Notes under the pieces: model-generated
Told to the model about the DNA's origin: nothing
The model's database searches: none
What the model saw: the letters and a program-made list of their open reading frames with translations, nothing else
Translations under genes and position numbers: made by a program
In this document: positions 34,768 through 44,143 of the stretch, one piece after another
Layout: every line of letters starts with the position of its first letter
Position numbering within the stretch: position 1 is the first letter of the stretch
Assembly: GCF_000813725.1 (NCBI RefSeq)
Contig: NZ_JWLD01000044.1
Location: 177,780-241,779 of the forward strand
Reading direction: 5' to 3'
DNA: 64,000 nucleotides
DNA from: Leisingera sp. ANG-Vp
GTDB taxonomy: Bacteria > Pseudomonadota > Alphaproteobacteria > Rhodobacterales > Rhodobacteraceae

Positions 34768-36549
34768 ATGCCAGCCTACGCAGCCCCTGCCAAAGACGCC
34801 CAGTTCATCCTGCACGACGTGCTGAAGGTCTCCGAAAGCAGCACCCCCGGCTACAGCGAGCTGGAGCGGGACTTCACCGGTGCAGTGCTGGAGGAAGCCG
34901 GCAAGGTTGCCAGCGAAGTGCTGCACCCGCTGAATGTGGTGGGCGACACCGAAGGCTGCCGGCTGGAGAACGGTGTGGTCTACACGCCCGCGGGGTTCAA
35001 GGATGCCTTCGGGCAAATGAAGGAAGGCGGCTGGCCGGGTATCGACATGCCGGAGGCCTTCGGCGGCCAGAACATGCCCTATGTGGTCGGCACGGCCGTG
35101 GGGGAGTTCTTCTCTGCCGCCAACCAGGCCTTTACCATGTACCAGGGGCTGACCCATGGCGCGGCCTCGGCGATCCTGGCGCATGGCACGGAGGAGCAGA
35201 AGGCCACCTATCTGCCCAATATGGTCAGCTGCCAGTGGACCGGCACCATGAACCTGACCGAGCCGCATTGCGGCACCGACCTGGGGCTGATGCGCACCAA
35301 GGCGGAACCGCAGGCGGGCGGCAGCTACAAGGTCTCGGGCCAGAAGATCTTCATCTCCGCCGGCGAGCACGACATGGCGGAAAACATCGTGCATCTGGTC
35401 CTGGCCAAAATCCCCGGCGGACCGGAAGGCATCAAGGGTGTCTCCCTCTTCATTGTGCCGAAGTTCCTGGTGAACGCGGATGGGTCTCTGGGGGAACGCA
35501 ACGGCGTTGCCGTCGGCAAGATCGAAGAAAAGATGGGCATCCACGGCAACTCGACCTGTGTGATGAACTATGACGACGCCACCGGCTATCTCCTGGGTGA
35601 AGAGCACAAGGGCATGCGTGCCATGTTCACCATGATGAACGAGGCGCGGCTGGGCGTAGGCATGCAAGGGCTGGCACAGGCCGAGGCCGCCTATCAGAAC
35701 GCAGCCGAATACGCCAAGGACCGGCTGCAGGGCCGCGACGTGACCGGCGCCAAGAACCCGGACGGCCCGGCCGATCCGCTGATCGTGCATCCGGACATCC
35801 GCCGTTCGCTGATGGATCAGAAAAGCTTTACCGAAGGCGGGCGCGCGTTCCTCCTGTGGGGCGCCACCCTGATTGACCAGGCCCACCGCGCAGGCGACAA
35901 GGACGCCGACGGTCTGATCTCGCTGATGACACCGGTGATAAAGGGCTTCCTGACCGATCAGGGCTACGACATGACCGTGCAGGCACAGCAGGTCTATGGC
36001 GGCCACGGCTACATCGAGGAATGGGGCATGTCGCAATACACCCGCGACGCCCGCATCGCGATGATCTACGAGGGCGCCAACGGCGTGCAGGCGCTGGATC
36101 TGGTCGGGCGCAAGCTGGGCCAGCATGGCGGCAAATACGTGCTGGCGTTCTTTGATCAGGTCAAAACCTTCTGCCAGGAAAACAAAGACATCTCAGAGGC
36201 TTTCACCAAGGACTTCGTTGATCCCCTGAAGGCGGCCTCCAAGGACCTGCAGGCGGCGGGCATGTTCTTCATGCAGAACGGCATGAAGGATCCCAACCAC
36301 GCGCTGGCGGGCTCTTACGACTTCATGCATCTGTTCGGGCAGGTCTGCCTGGGCCTGATGTGGGCAAAGATGGGCAAGGCGGCGCAGGAAGCGCTTGACG
36401 CCGGGGCCGATGACGCGGCGTTCTATGAGACGAAACTCGCAACCGGCCGGTACTATATGGCACGGCGGCTGCCCGCGACCAAACTGCATCTCGCCCGTAT
36501 CGAAAGCGGCGCAGATGCGGTGATGGCGCTGGACGCAGACGCCTTCTGA
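34768..36549 (+). CDS. long-form acyl-CoA dehydrogenase (FadE/DmdC-like, with C-terminal extension)
   Basis: A 593-residue FAD-dependent acyl-CoA dehydrogenase of the long class. After the N-terminal helical domain come [20 protein letters not shown] and [16 protein letters not shown] (FAD/substrate-binding beta domain), then [20 protein letters not shown] and [20 protein letters not shown], where the Glu of YEG is the expected catalytic base. About 120 further residues form the acetyl-CoA dehydrogenase-like C-terminal domain. Family members oxidise fatty acyl-CoAs or methylmercaptopropionyl-CoA (DmdC); the substrate is not set by sequence alone. It is first in the degradation cluster behind MerR 2 and ends in a hairpin at 36556-36579. 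Confidence 0.92.
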   Translation: MPAYAAPAKDAQFILHDVLKVSESSTPGYSELERDFTGAVLEEAGKVASEVLHPLNVVGDTEGCRLENGVVYTPAGFKDAFGQMKEGGWPGIDMPEAFGGQNMPYVVGTAVGEFFSAANQAFTMYQGLTHGAASAILAHGTEEQKATYLPNMVSCQWTGTMNLTEPHCGTDLGLMRTKAEPQAGGSYKVSGQKIFISAGEHDMAENIVHLVLAKIPGGPEGIKGVSLFIVPKFLVNADGSLGERNGVAVGKIEEKMGIHGNSTCVMNYDDATGYLLGEEHKGMRAMFTMMNEARLGVGMQGLAQAEAAYQNAAEYAKDRLQGRDVTGAKNPDGPADPLIVHPDIRRSLMDQKSFTEGGRAFLLWGATLIDQAHRAGDKDADGLISLMTPVIKGFLTDQGYDMTVQAQQVYGGHGYIEEWGMSQYTRDARIAMIYEGANGVQALDLVGRKLGQHGGKYVLAFFDQVKTFCQENKDISEAFTKDFVDPLKAASKDLQAAGMFFMQNGMKDPNHALAGSYDFMHLFGQVCLGLMWAKMGKAAQEALDAGADDAAFYETKLATGRYYMARRLPATKLHLARIESGADAVMALDADAF

Positions 36550-36555
36550 CGCCAT

Positions 36556-36579
36556 CGGGCGCCCTCCCCCGGGCGCCCG
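36556..36579 (+). terminator. 9-bp hairpin between acyl-CoA dehydrogenase and small gene
   Basis: CGGGCGCCC (36556-36564) and GGGCGCCCG (36571-36579) pair around loop TCCCCC. With no T tract it may be a processing or attenuation structure inside the operon rather than a full terminator. Confidence 0.45.
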
Positions 36580-36622
36580 GTCCCAGCCCCGGCCGGTGCC
36601 TTTGACATTTTGAGGACCAGAT

Positions 36623-36835
36623 ATGCCGAAACGTTTCCGCCTGACCCGCCGCCTGCCGATCGCCATGACCGAGGACGGCTACCGCAGGCTCAAGCGCTTT
36701 GCCCATGAGGCCGGGCTGGATGAGGGAGAGGCGCTGTCATTCCTGTTCGAGAACTTCGACAGCGTGACAGACCATGAGAATCTGGGCCACCGGCTGCGGC
36801 TGTTCAACGCCGAGCTGGAGGCCCGCAAGAGATAA
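36623..36835 (+). CDS. small ribbon-helix-helix-like protein in the acyl-CoA cluster
   Basis: A 70-residue basic protein starting [20 protein letters not shown]. The order of a short strand (RLPIAMTE), an amphipathic helix ([14 protein letters not shown]), a turn and a second helix ([13 protein letters not shown]) resembles a ribbon-helix-helix DNA-binding unit, but no family is recognised. GAGGA six bases before the ATG supports translation. It lies 26 bases before the next acyl-CoA dehydrogenase in the same direction, so a local regulatory role is possible but unproven. Confidence 0.7.
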   Translation: MPKRFRLTRRLPIAMTEDGYRRLKRFAHEAGLDEGEALSFLFENFDSVTDHENLGHRLRLFNAELEARKR

Positions 36836-36861
36836 GCCCCGACGGGCACCAAGGGAGAGCC

Positions 36862-38010
36862 ATGACCAGTACACGTTCCGCATGGATGACGGATGAGCAC
36901 CAGATGCTCGCCGGGATGACAGCCCAGTTCATCAGCAATGAATGGGCGCCAAGGTTCGAGGCCTGGCGCAAGCAGGGCATGATGGACCGGGAGACCTGGA
37001 CCCAGGCAGGCGGACTGGGCCTGCTCTGCCCTTCGATCCCGTCTGAATACGGCGGTGCCGGCGGCGATTTCGGCCACGAAGCAGTGATCCTGATGGAAGG
37101 CAGCCGCGCCAATCTGGCCAGCTGGGGCAACGGCATCCATTCCGGCATCGTGGCGCATTACATCCTGGCCTACGGCACCGAAGAGCAGAAACAGCGCTGG
37201 CTGCCGAAGATGGTGACCGGAGAGCTGGTCGGCGCCTTGGCGATGACCGAGCCCTCCACCGGCTCGGATGTGCAGGCGATCAAAACCAAGGCGGTGCGCG
37301 ACGGCAATGCCTACCGGCTGTCTGGGCAGAAGACCTTCATCACCAATGGCCAGCACGCAAACCTGATCCTGGTGGCGGCCAAGACCGACCCGGCTGCAGG
37401 CGCCAAAGGCGTGTCGCTGGTGGCGGTGGAGACTGACGGCGCCGAGGGGTTCAGCCGCGGCCGCAACCTCGACAAGATCGGCTGCCATGCGGCGGATACG
37501 TCCGAGCTGTTCTTCAGCGATGTGGAGATTGCGCCGGAGAACATCCTGGGCGGCACCGAGGGCCAGGGCTTTTACCAGATGATGCAGCAACTGCCGCAGG
37601 AGCGGCTGATCATCGCCTGCGGCGCCGTTGGCGCGATGGAAGGCGCGGTGGACCGCACCATCGCCTATTGCAAAGAGCGCGAGGCCTTTGGCGGCCCGCT
37701 GCTGCAGTTCCAGAACACCCGCTTCAAACTGGCCGAATGCCTGACCAAAACCCGCGTTGCCCGCGCCTTTCTGGACGAATGCATCAGCGAGCACCTGCAA
37801 GGCGACCTGACCGTCGAGAAAGCGGCAATGGCGAAATACTGGCTCACTGACACCCAGGGCGAAGTGCTGGACGAATGCCTGCAGCTGCATGGCGGCTACG
37901 GATACATGCAGGAATATGCCGTGGGTGAAATGTGGGCCGACGCGCGGGTGCAGCGGATCTACGGCGGCACAAATGAGATCATGAAGGAACTGATTGCGCG
38001 GTCGCTTTAG
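36862..38010 (+). CDS. acyl-CoA dehydrogenase, LCAD-like
   Basis: A 382-residue acyl-CoA dehydrogenase with [96 protein letters not shown] and [20 protein letters not shown]. The C-terminal motif is [18 protein letters not shown]: the Glu of the usual YEG is Gly, so the catalytic base must come from another helix, as in long-chain and isovaleryl dehydrogenases. It starts with GGGAGAG upstream, 26 bases after the small gene. It is separated from the GST gene by repeat copy C. Confidence 0.92.
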   Translation: MTSTRSAWMTDEHQMLAGMTAQFISNEWAPRFEAWRKQGMMDRETWTQAGGLGLLCPSIPSEYGGAGGDFGHEAVILMEGSRANLASWGNGIHSGIVAHYILAYGTEEQKQRWLPKMVTGELVGALAMTEPSTGSDVQAIKTKAVRDGNAYRLSGQKTFITNGQHANLILVAAKTDPAAGAKGVSLVAVETDGAEGFSRGRNLDKIGCHAADTSELFFSDVEIAPENILGGTEGQGFYQMMQQLPQERLIIACGAVGAMEGAVDRTIAYCKEREAFGGPLLQFQNTRFKLAECLTKTRVARAFLDECISEHLQGDLTVEKAAMAKYWLTDTQGEVLDECLQLHGGYGYMQEYAVGEMWADARVQRIYGGTNEIMKELIARSL

Positions 38011-38054
38011 GCGCAAGGGCGCGGCGGATCCGCGGGAAGCTAATGATGGATTTT

Positions 38055-38266
38055 GAGTATTTGGACAAAGAAGAAGTTCAAGGTCCACCCTGCCTCCGAA
38101 CCCGGCGGCGCCAGGCCGGAAGACAGGGCTTCTCCTTTGGCGGTCATCGGCTCTCCAGCCTGTACCGCAGAACAAGTGCAACGAATTATGGTTAAAGAAG
38201 AATGAACTCGCCCCTTCTTCTTTGCCGAAAATACTCCACGGGGGTGCGGGGGTGTGAAACCCCCGC
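38055..38266. repeat. dispersed repeat, copy C: two inverted cores plus hairpin
   Basis: The minus-strand core CTTCTTCTTTGTCCAAATACTC (complement of 38055-38076) faces a plus-strand core CTTCTTCTTTGCCGAAAATAC from 38215. Both resemble the cores of copies A, B and D. A hairpin follows: GCGGGGGT (38246-38253), loop GTGAA, ACCCCCGC (38259-38266). The 283-base gap 38011-38293 otherwise holds no gene. Confidence 0.6.
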
Positions 38267-38293
38267 TCCAGCAGCAGATACAGGGAACACCAG

Positions 38294-38926
38294 ATGACCA
38301 TTAAACTTCATTGCTTTGGCGAAAGCGGCAACTCCTACAAGGCAGCGCTAGCGCTTGAGCTCTCGGGCCTTGCGTGGGAACCGGTCTTTGTCGATTTCTT
38401 CAGCGGCGCGGCCCGCACTCCTGAGTTCCGGGAGTTTTCCGCCATGGCCGAGGCACCCGTGCTGGTGGACGGCGATCTGACTCTCAGCCAGTCCGGCGCG
38501 ATCCAGCAGTATATCACCGACAAGACCGGTAAATTCGGCGGCCGCCCGGAAGACAAATACGAGGTGCTGCGCTGGGTGCTGTGGGACAATCACAAAATGT
38601 CCAGCCAGGCTGGCATGACCCGGTTCCTGATGAATTTCCTGCCCGAAAAACACCGTTCGCCTGATGTCGCGGCCTTCATGCAGGGCCGCCTGAAGGCTGC
38701 CTATGCCACGCTGGAGCACCACCTGCAGGGCCGCGAGTGGATCGTGGGCGACGGGCTGACCAACGCAGACATCAGCTGCTGCAGCTATCTGTACTACCCC
38801 GAGCCTTTCGGCTTTGACCGTGCCGAGTGGCCCAATATCGACGCCTGGCTCACCCGCATCAGCGAGATGCCCGGCTGGAAACATCCCTACGACCTGATGC
38901 CCGGCAATCCGTCTGACCGCGCTTGA
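38294..38926 (+). CDS. glutathione S-transferase family protein
   Basis: A 210-residue GST: thioredoxin-like N-terminus TIKLHCFGESGNSYKAALAL with Ser as the likely glutathione-activating residue, MAEAPVLVDGDLTLSQSGAI (cis-Pro and Gln-Ser contacts), and helical domain with LQGREWIVGDGLTNADISCC. It starts after ACAGGGAACACCAG. An almost identical leader (ACAGGGAACACTC) precedes the next gene. The position in a beta-oxidation cluster suggests handling of reactive enoyl or aldehyde by-products, which is inference. Confidence 0.9.
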   Translation: MTIKLHCFGESGNSYKAALALELSGLAWEPVFVDFFSGAARTPEFREFSAMAEAPVLVDGDLTLSQSGAIQQYITDKTGKFGGRPEDKYEVLRWVLWDNHKMSSQAGMTRFLMNFLPEKHRSPDVAAFMQGRLKAAYATLEHHLQGREWIVGDGLTNADISCCSYLYYPEPFGFDRAEWPNIDAWLTRISEMPGWKHPYDLMPGNPSDRA

Positions 38927-38944
38927 TAGTTACAGGGAACACTC

Positions 38945-40171
38945 ATGCTTGATGCACATCCCCCGGAATATGATTTCCTAGAGAAATGGTTCGAAAGGGA
39001 CCTGGGAAGCATTGGTGGCGAGCCTGACAGCTATATCATGCGTGCACTCCAAGGCTGCAATACGTTTTTTGAACTGCACCCGGACACAACGGTTACCGGC
39101 TGGGGCGGGCGGCTGTACCAATGCTGGCTGTTTATGCAGTATTACACCGGAGCCCAGGGCCGACACACCGCGGATGCAACTCTTTTCATCAACGGCTGGC
39201 GCGGCGTTGATCATGTGCTGACCATCGCCCGCCTGCTTCGCATGCCTGAACTGGTTCAGCATCTTGAAGCCTTGAAGGACAAGCTTGCCGCTTATCCAGA
39301 GAGCACGCTGGATCTCTATGACAGAGACAGCAGGATCGGCATCCGGAACCGCGCAGAACCTCTGGATAAGGGCATTCGGGAAGAACTGCTGAAACTGCTG
39401 AACTTCTCCAACGACGCAGCTGTTGAAAATACCAGCTGCCAAGGGGCCGAAGGCATTCCGGTTTTTACGGAGAGCCGCCACCAGATAGACGACGAGATTG
39501 CGGCGTATCTTCACGCGATGTGGCATAGGCACCCGGCGGTGGTGGCAGAGCTAGGGGATCCGGATGACGCTCCGCGTCCCGAGCATCCGATTGAGCCGCT
39601 GGACGAGCACAGCTATGCAGTTCGCGCCGGGTTTGGCTGGTTTGATCCTCAAGCGCTTGCCTTGGATATCTGTGCTGAGGCCGGATTGTGGGTGGCCCGG
39701 GATGTGGATGTCAGCATCAGCCACCTTGTTCTTTACGACAGCCGCCTCTTTGTCCGGAAGCTCCAAACCCATTGCGGCAAGGACTTGTGCGTGGTGATGT
39801 TCCGCGATGCGGTCATGGTCGTGGACTTCAAGACCTGGACAGAAATCGGCAGCACCAAAAGCTCTCATTACGAGACGCGTGGGCGCAAGACCGCCAAATA
39901 CCAGGAGGTACGGAAACTGCTCAAAAAGCTGTTAACCGGGCGTTCAAAATGGCCATCTTCCTTTGGTCAGGGGATGAATGTCTACCGGCATGCGCGCAGT
40001 GATACCCTTTCTGAACTCATCGCTGTGCTGAAACGCAAAGAGCAACCGCATTTGCTGCGCTACAAACAAAAACCTCAGTTCTGGGTGCACCCGGTAACAT
40101 TGGCGATAACCCATGCCCGGAAGGGGCAGCCAATTCCGGCGCAATTGACCTATAGAAAGGACTCGAAATGA
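38945..40171 (+). CDS. unrecognised 408-residue protein of lower GC inside the beta-oxidation operon
   Basis: I do not recognise this protein. It has no signal peptide or membrane helix, and is rich in Trp, Tyr, His and charged residues. Notable parts are TGWGGRLYQCWLFMQYYTGA and FINGWRGVDHVLTIARLLRM in the N-terminal third, reminiscent of proteins that take up small enzyme-substrate domains but not assignable, and YETRGRKTAKYQEVRKLLKK near the C-terminus, basic and possibly nucleic-acid binding. Four lines I counted gave about 53-60% GC against about 68% in a line of the downstream thiolase. It starts after ACAGGGAACACTC, a near copy of the GST leader, and ends in an ATGA overlap with the thiolase, so it is expressed with the operon. 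It is probably a later insertion. Confidence 0.75.
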   Translation: MLDAHPPEYDFLEKWFERDLGSIGGEPDSYIMRALQGCNTFFELHPDTTVTGWGGRLYQCWLFMQYYTGAQGRHTADATLFINGWRGVDHVLTIARLLRMPELVQHLEALKDKLAAYPESTLDLYDRDSRIGIRNRAEPLDKGIREELLKLLNFSNDAAVENTSCQGAEGIPVFTESRHQIDDEIAAYLHAMWHRHPAVVAELGDPDDAPRPEHPIEPLDEHSYAVRAGFGWFDPQALALDICAEAGLWVARDVDVSISHLVLYDSRLFVRKLQTHCGKDLCVVMFRDAVMVVDFKTWTEIGSTKSSHYETRGRKTAKYQEVRKLLKKLLTGRSKWPSSFGQGMNVYRHARSDTLSELIAVLKRKEQPHLLRYKQKPQFWVHPVTLAITHARKGQPIPAQLTYRKDSK

Positions 40172-41379
40172 ACGAAGCCTATATCTACGACGCATTGCGC
40201 ACACCGCGCGGCAAAGGGCGCAAAGACGGCGCCTTGCATGAGGTGACCTCGGTGCGCTTGTCGGCGCTGACGCTGAACGCCATCAAAGCGCGCAACAATC
40301 TGGACGGCCACGCCGTCGAGGACGTGATCTGGGGCAATGTTACCCAAGTGATGGAACAGGGCGGCTGCCTGGCGCGTTCGGCGGTGCTCGCCTCCGACCT
40401 GGATGAGTGTATCCCGGGCCTGGCGATCAACCGGTTCTGCGCCTCCGGCATGGAAGCGGTGAACCTGGCCGCCAACCAGGTGAAAGGCGGCGCAGGCGAT
40501 GGCTATATCGCAGGCGGCGTGGAGATGATGGGCCGGGTCGCCATGGGCTCTGACGGTGCTGCGATTGCGGTAGACCCAAGCCTGGCAATGGACACATATT
40601 TTGTGCCGCAGGGGATCTCGGCGGACATTATCGCAACCGAGTACGGCTTTACCCGCGACCAGGCGGACGCACTAGCGGTGGAAAGCCAGCGCCGGGCCAA
40701 GGCGGCCTGGGACGACAATCGCTTTGCCAAATCGGTGATCACGGTAGAGGATCAGAACGGCCTGGCCATTCTGGATCATGACGAATACATGCGCCCGGGC
40801 ACTGACATGCAGGCATTGGGCGCGCTCAATGCTTCGTTCCAGCAGATGGGCGAGGTGATGCCGGGCTTCGACAAGGTGGCGATGCTGAAATACCCGCATC
40901 TGGAGCGGATCAATCACATTCACCACGCTGGCAACTCTTCCGGCATCGTGGATGGCGCCGCGGCTGTGCTGATCGGCAACAAGGAATTTGGCGAGCGTTA
41001 CGGGCTGAAACCGCGGGCGCGGATCAAGGCCACCGCCAAGATTGGCACTGACCCCACCATCATGCTGACCGGCCCGGTGCCGGTGACCGAGAAGATCCTG
41101 GCCGACAACGGCATGGCCATCAGCGACATCAATCTGTTTGAGGTGAACGAAGCCTTTGCAAGCGTGGTGCTGCGGTTCCAGCAGGCCTTTGACGTTGATC
41201 CGGAGCTGGTGAACGTCAACGGCGGCTCGATCGCCATGGGCCACCCGCTGGGCGCCACCGGCGCGATCATCATTGGCACTCTGCTGGATGAGCTGGAGCG
41301 GCAGGACAAGGAAGTGGGCCTCGCCACGCTTTGCATCGCCTCCGGCATGGGCGCAGCCACAGTGATTGAGAGGGTGTGA
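40168..41379 (+). CDS. acetyl-CoA C-acyltransferase (thiolase)
   Basis: A 403-residue degradative thiolase that cleaves 3-ketoacyl-CoA with CoA. It begins NEAYIYDALRTPRGKGRKDG, contains the nucleophile region INRFCASGMEAVNLAANQVK (acyl-enzyme Cys), SDINLFEVNEAFASVVLRFQ, GGSIAMGHPLGATGAIIIGT (His) and ends LATLCIASGMGAATVIER (second Cys). It starts inside the stop of the unknown 408-residue gene (ATGA) and overlaps the cupin gene by one base (TGATG). With the FadJ-type gene it would supply the last two steps of beta-oxidation. Confidence 0.95.
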   Translation: MNEAYIYDALRTPRGKGRKDGALHEVTSVRLSALTLNAIKARNNLDGHAVEDVIWGNVTQVMEQGGCLARSAVLASDLDECIPGLAINRFCASGMEAVNLAANQVKGGAGDGYIAGGVEMMGRVAMGSDGAAIAVDPSLAMDTYFVPQGISADIIATEYGFTRDQADALAVESQRRAKAAWDDNRFAKSVITVEDQNGLAILDHDEYMRPGTDMQALGALNASFQQMGEVMPGFDKVAMLKYPHLERINHIHHAGNSSGIVDGAAAVLIGNKEFGERYGLKPRARIKATAKIGTDPTIMLTGPVPVTEKILADNGMAISDINLFEVNEAFASVVLRFQQAFDVDPELVNVNGGSIAMGHPLGATGAIIIGTLLDELERQDKEVGLATLCIASGMGAATVIERV

Positions 41380-41864
41380 TGCCAAAGCTTGATCTTTCAC
41401 AGCTGCCGTGGCGGACCGGCTCGGGCTACCCTGGCAAACTGGCTGAGCCTTGCGCGGGCCGCAGCGTGCAGCCCTTGGGCGACCCTGGCGGGCTGACGCA
41501 ATACGGGGTCAACATGGTGCGGCTGGAGCCCGGCGCGGCCTCTTCCCTGCGCCACTACCACATGGAGCAGGATGAGTTTGTCATGGTGACCGAAGGCATC
41601 TGCACGCTGATCGATGATCAGGGCGCGCATGAGATGATGCCGGGGGACTGCGCCGCCTTCCCGGCGGGAGAGGAGAACGGCCATCACCTGGTGAACCGCT
41701 CGGACAAGCCCGCGGCGTTTCTGGTGGTGGGCACCCGCACCCCGACCGAAACCGGATACTACAGCGATTTGGACATGATGGTGAAATTCGCAGGCGGCGA
41801 TTTCACCTTCACCCGCAAAGACGGCAGCCCGCTGACGGCAGAGCAGACCGGAGAAGACACATGA
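41379..41864 (+). CDS. cupin-domain protein
   Basis: A 161-residue single cupin. Motif 1 is SSLRHYHMEQDEFVMVTEG (His, His and Glu as likely metal ligands) and motif 2 is MMPGDCAAFPAGEENGHHLV. A C-terminal helix and GGDFTFTRKDGSPLT follow. I used ATG 41379 with GAGAGGG upstream; GTG at 41376 is closer than usual to the ribosome binding site. It is coupled on both sides (TGATG with the thiolase, ATGA with the FadJ-type gene). The substrate is unknown; it may be a sensor or isomerase tied to acyl-CoA breakdown. Confidence 0.87.
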   Translation: MPKLDLSQLPWRTGSGYPGKLAEPCAGRSVQPLGDPGGLTQYGVNMVRLEPGAASSLRHYHMEQDEFVMVTEGICTLIDDQGAHEMMPGDCAAFPAGEENGHHLVNRSDKPAAFLVVGTRTPTETGYYSDLDMMVKFAGGDFTFTRKDGSPLTAEQTGEDT

Positions 41865-44062
41865 GCGATTTCAAATACGACGTAGACGCCGACGGCGTCG
41901 CAATCATCACCTGGGACGCGATCGGCAAGAGCATGAACGTGCTCACCCGCGAAGCCTTTGGCCTGGTTGAGGAATATGTCGACCGGGCACTGGCAGACGA
42001 GGCCGTCAAGGGCATCGTGATCACCAGCGGCAAGAAGGACTTTGCCGGCGGCATGGACCTGAATGTGCTGGCAACCATCCGCGAGGAATCCGGCGACAAC
42101 CCGGCCCAGGGCCTGTTCGATTTCACCATGGGCGGGCACCGCATCCTGCGCAAGCTGGAGCTGGCGGGGATGGACCCTAAGACCAAGAAGGGCGGCAAGC
42201 CGGTGGCCTGTGCAATCAACGGCACCTGTGCCGGCATCGGCACCGAGATTGCGCTGGCCTGCCACCACCGGGTGATGACCAGCAACCCCAAGGCCAAGAT
42301 CGGCCTGCCGGAGATCATGATCGGCATCTTCCCCGGCGGCGGCGGCACCACGCGCTACTCCCGCATGGTCGGCGCGATGGCTGCGGCCCCCGTCCTGCTG
42401 GAAGGCAAGATGATGGACCCGAAGAAGGCCAAGGGCGCACAGCTGATCGACGCGGTTGAAAATGATGCGCTGGCTGCGGCCAAGGAATGGGTGCTGAACG
42501 CCAAACCCGCCGATCTGGTCAAACCCTGGGACGCCAAGGGCTACAAAATGCCGGGCGGCGCGCCCTACCATCCGGCGGGCTTCATGACCTTTGTCGGCGC
42601 CTCCGCCATGGTGAACGGCAAGACCCAAGGCGCCTTCCCGGCGGCCAAGGCGCTGCTCAGCTCGATATATGAAGGCGCGCTGGTGGATTTCGACACTGCG
42701 CTGAAGATCGAGGCACGGCATTTCACCTCGATTCTGATGAACCCGTCGTCGTCGGCGATGATCCGCAGCCTGTTCCTGAACAAACAGGCGCTTGAGAAAG
42801 GCGCGGTGCGGCCCAAGGATGTGCCGGATCAGTCGGTGAAGAAAATCGGCGTGCTGGGCGCAGGCATGATGGGGGCAGGCATCGCGCTGGTCTCGGCCCA
42901 GGCCGGCATGGAGGTGGTGCTGATCGACCGCGACCAGGACGCCGCCGACAAGGGCAAGGCCTATTCCGCCGCCTATATGGACAAAGGCATCAAGCGCGGC
43001 AAGGCAACGGCTGAGAAGAAAGAGGCGCTGCTGGCGCAGATCACCGCAACCCCGGATCTGGACGCGCTGAAAGGCTGCGACCTGATCATCGAGGCGGTGT
43101 TTGAGGACCCCGGTGTGAAGGCCGAGATGACCCAAAAGGTCGAGGCGATCATCCCGGAGGACTGCATCTTTGCCTCCAACACCTCCACCCTGCCGATTTC
43201 TGAGCTGGCCAAGGCCTCCAGCCGTCCGGAGCAGTTCATCGGCATCCACTTCTTCTCACCCGTCGAGAAGATGCTGCTGGTAGAGATCATCAAAGGCAAA
43301 GGGACCGGCGACCGGGCTGTGGCCAAGGCGCTGGATTACGTGCGCCAGATCCGCAAGACGCCGATTGTGGTGAATGACGCGCGCTTCTTCTACGCCAACC
43401 GCTGCATCATCCCCTACATCAACGAAGGCATGCGGATGATCACCGAGGGTGTCTCGCCTGTCCTGATCGACAACGCCGCACGCCAGCTGGGCTTCCCGGT
43501 GGGGCCGGTGCAGCTCACGGATGAGACCTCGATTGACCTCGGCGCCAAGATCGCCCGCGCCACCAAGGCGGCGATGGGCGACGCCTATCCGGAAAGCCCG
43601 GCGGATGATCTGATCTTCTGGATGGAGGAACAGGGCCGCCTGGGGCGCAAGGCAAATGCCGGCTTCTTCGACTATGACGACAAGGGCAAACGGGTTGAGT
43701 ACTGGAAAGGTGTGCAGGAGAAATTCCCGCAGGCCGCCGAGCAACCAGACCTGATCGCGGTGCAGGAACGGCTGATGTTTGCGCAGGTGCTGGAAGCCGT
43801 CCGGGCCCTGGAGGAAGGCGTGCTGATGGATATCCGCGAGGGTGACGTGGGCGCGATCCTGGCCTGGGGTTTTGCGCCCTGGTCCGGCGGCCCCTTGAGC
43901 TGGCTCGATATCCTGGGCACGCCCTACGCGGCAGAGCGCTGCGATGCGCTGGCAGCAGAACACGGCGACCGCTTCGCCTGTCCGGCGCTGTTGCGGGAGA
44001 TGGCGGAGAAAGGCCAAAGCTTCTACCGCCGCTTTTCCCCGGACCAATCAGCGGCGGCCTGA
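41861..44062 (+). CDS. fadJ: FadJ-type enoyl-CoA hydratase/3-hydroxyacyl-CoA dehydrogenase
   Basis: A 733-residue multifunctional beta-oxidation enzyme. Residues 1 to about 300 are an enoyl-CoA hydratase domain (VKGIVITSGKKDFAGGMDLN, CAINGTCAGIGTEIALACHH and KIGLPEIMIGIFPGGGGTTR). From residue 329 the NAD-binding dehydrogenase domain starts with IGVLGAGMMGAGIALVSAQA, then LIIEAVFEDPGVKAEM, FASNTSTLPISELA, FIGIHFFSPVEKMLLVEIIK, and a C-terminal HAD repeat. It would hydrate enoyl-CoA and oxidise the 3-hydroxy product. It is last in the cluster, followed by a strong terminator. Confidence 0.95.
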   Translation: MSDFKYDVDADGVAIITWDAIGKSMNVLTREAFGLVEEYVDRALADEAVKGIVITSGKKDFAGGMDLNVLATIREESGDNPAQGLFDFTMGGHRILRKLELAGMDPKTKKGGKPVACAINGTCAGIGTEIALACHHRVMTSNPKAKIGLPEIMIGIFPGGGGTTRYSRMVGAMAAAPVLLEGKMMDPKKAKGAQLIDAVENDALAAAKEWVLNAKPADLVKPWDAKGYKMPGGAPYHPAGFMTFVGASAMVNGKTQGAFPAAKALLSSIYEGALVDFDTALKIEARHFTSILMNPSSSAMIRSLFLNKQALEKGAVRPKDVPDQSVKKIGVLGAGMMGAGIALVSAQAGMEVVLIDRDQDAADKGKAYSAAYMDKGIKRGKATAEKKEALLAQITATPDLDALKGCDLIIEAVFEDPGVKAEMTQKVEAIIPEDCIFASNTSTLPISELAKASSRPEQFIGIHFFSPVEKMLLVEIIKGKGTGDRAVAKALDYVRQIRKTPIVVNDARFFYANRCIIPYINEGMRMITEGVSPVLIDNAARQLGFPVGPVQLTDETSIDLGAKIARATKAAMGDAYPESPADDLIFWMEEQGRLGRKANAGFFDYDDKGKRVEYWKGVQEKFPQAAEQPDLIAVQERLMFAQVLEAVRALEEGVLMDIREGDVGAILAWGFAPWSGGPLSWLDILGTPYAAERCDALAAEHGDRFACPALLREMAEKGQSFYRRFSPDQSAAA

Positions 44063-44077
44063 TCTGCGGGAAATAGG

Positions 44078-44107
44078 AAAACGGCCAGCGCAATGCTGGC
44101 CGTTTTT
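44078..44107 (+). terminator. Rho-independent terminator of the beta-oxidation operon
   Basis: AAAACGGCCAGC (44078-44089) and GCTGGCCGTTTT (44095-44106) form a 12-bp stem with loop GCAAT and a run of T. It lies 15 bases after the FadJ-type stop. Confidence 0.92.
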
Positions 44108-44143
44108 GCTTATACTAAAACCTGTTACTGGAAGTACTTCACG

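Noticed and set aside
34495..36126. 543-codon minus-strand frame opposite MerR 2 and the acyl-CoA dehydrogenase
   Set aside because: It is antisense to two supported genes and has an Arg/Pro/Ser-rich tail typical of shadows.
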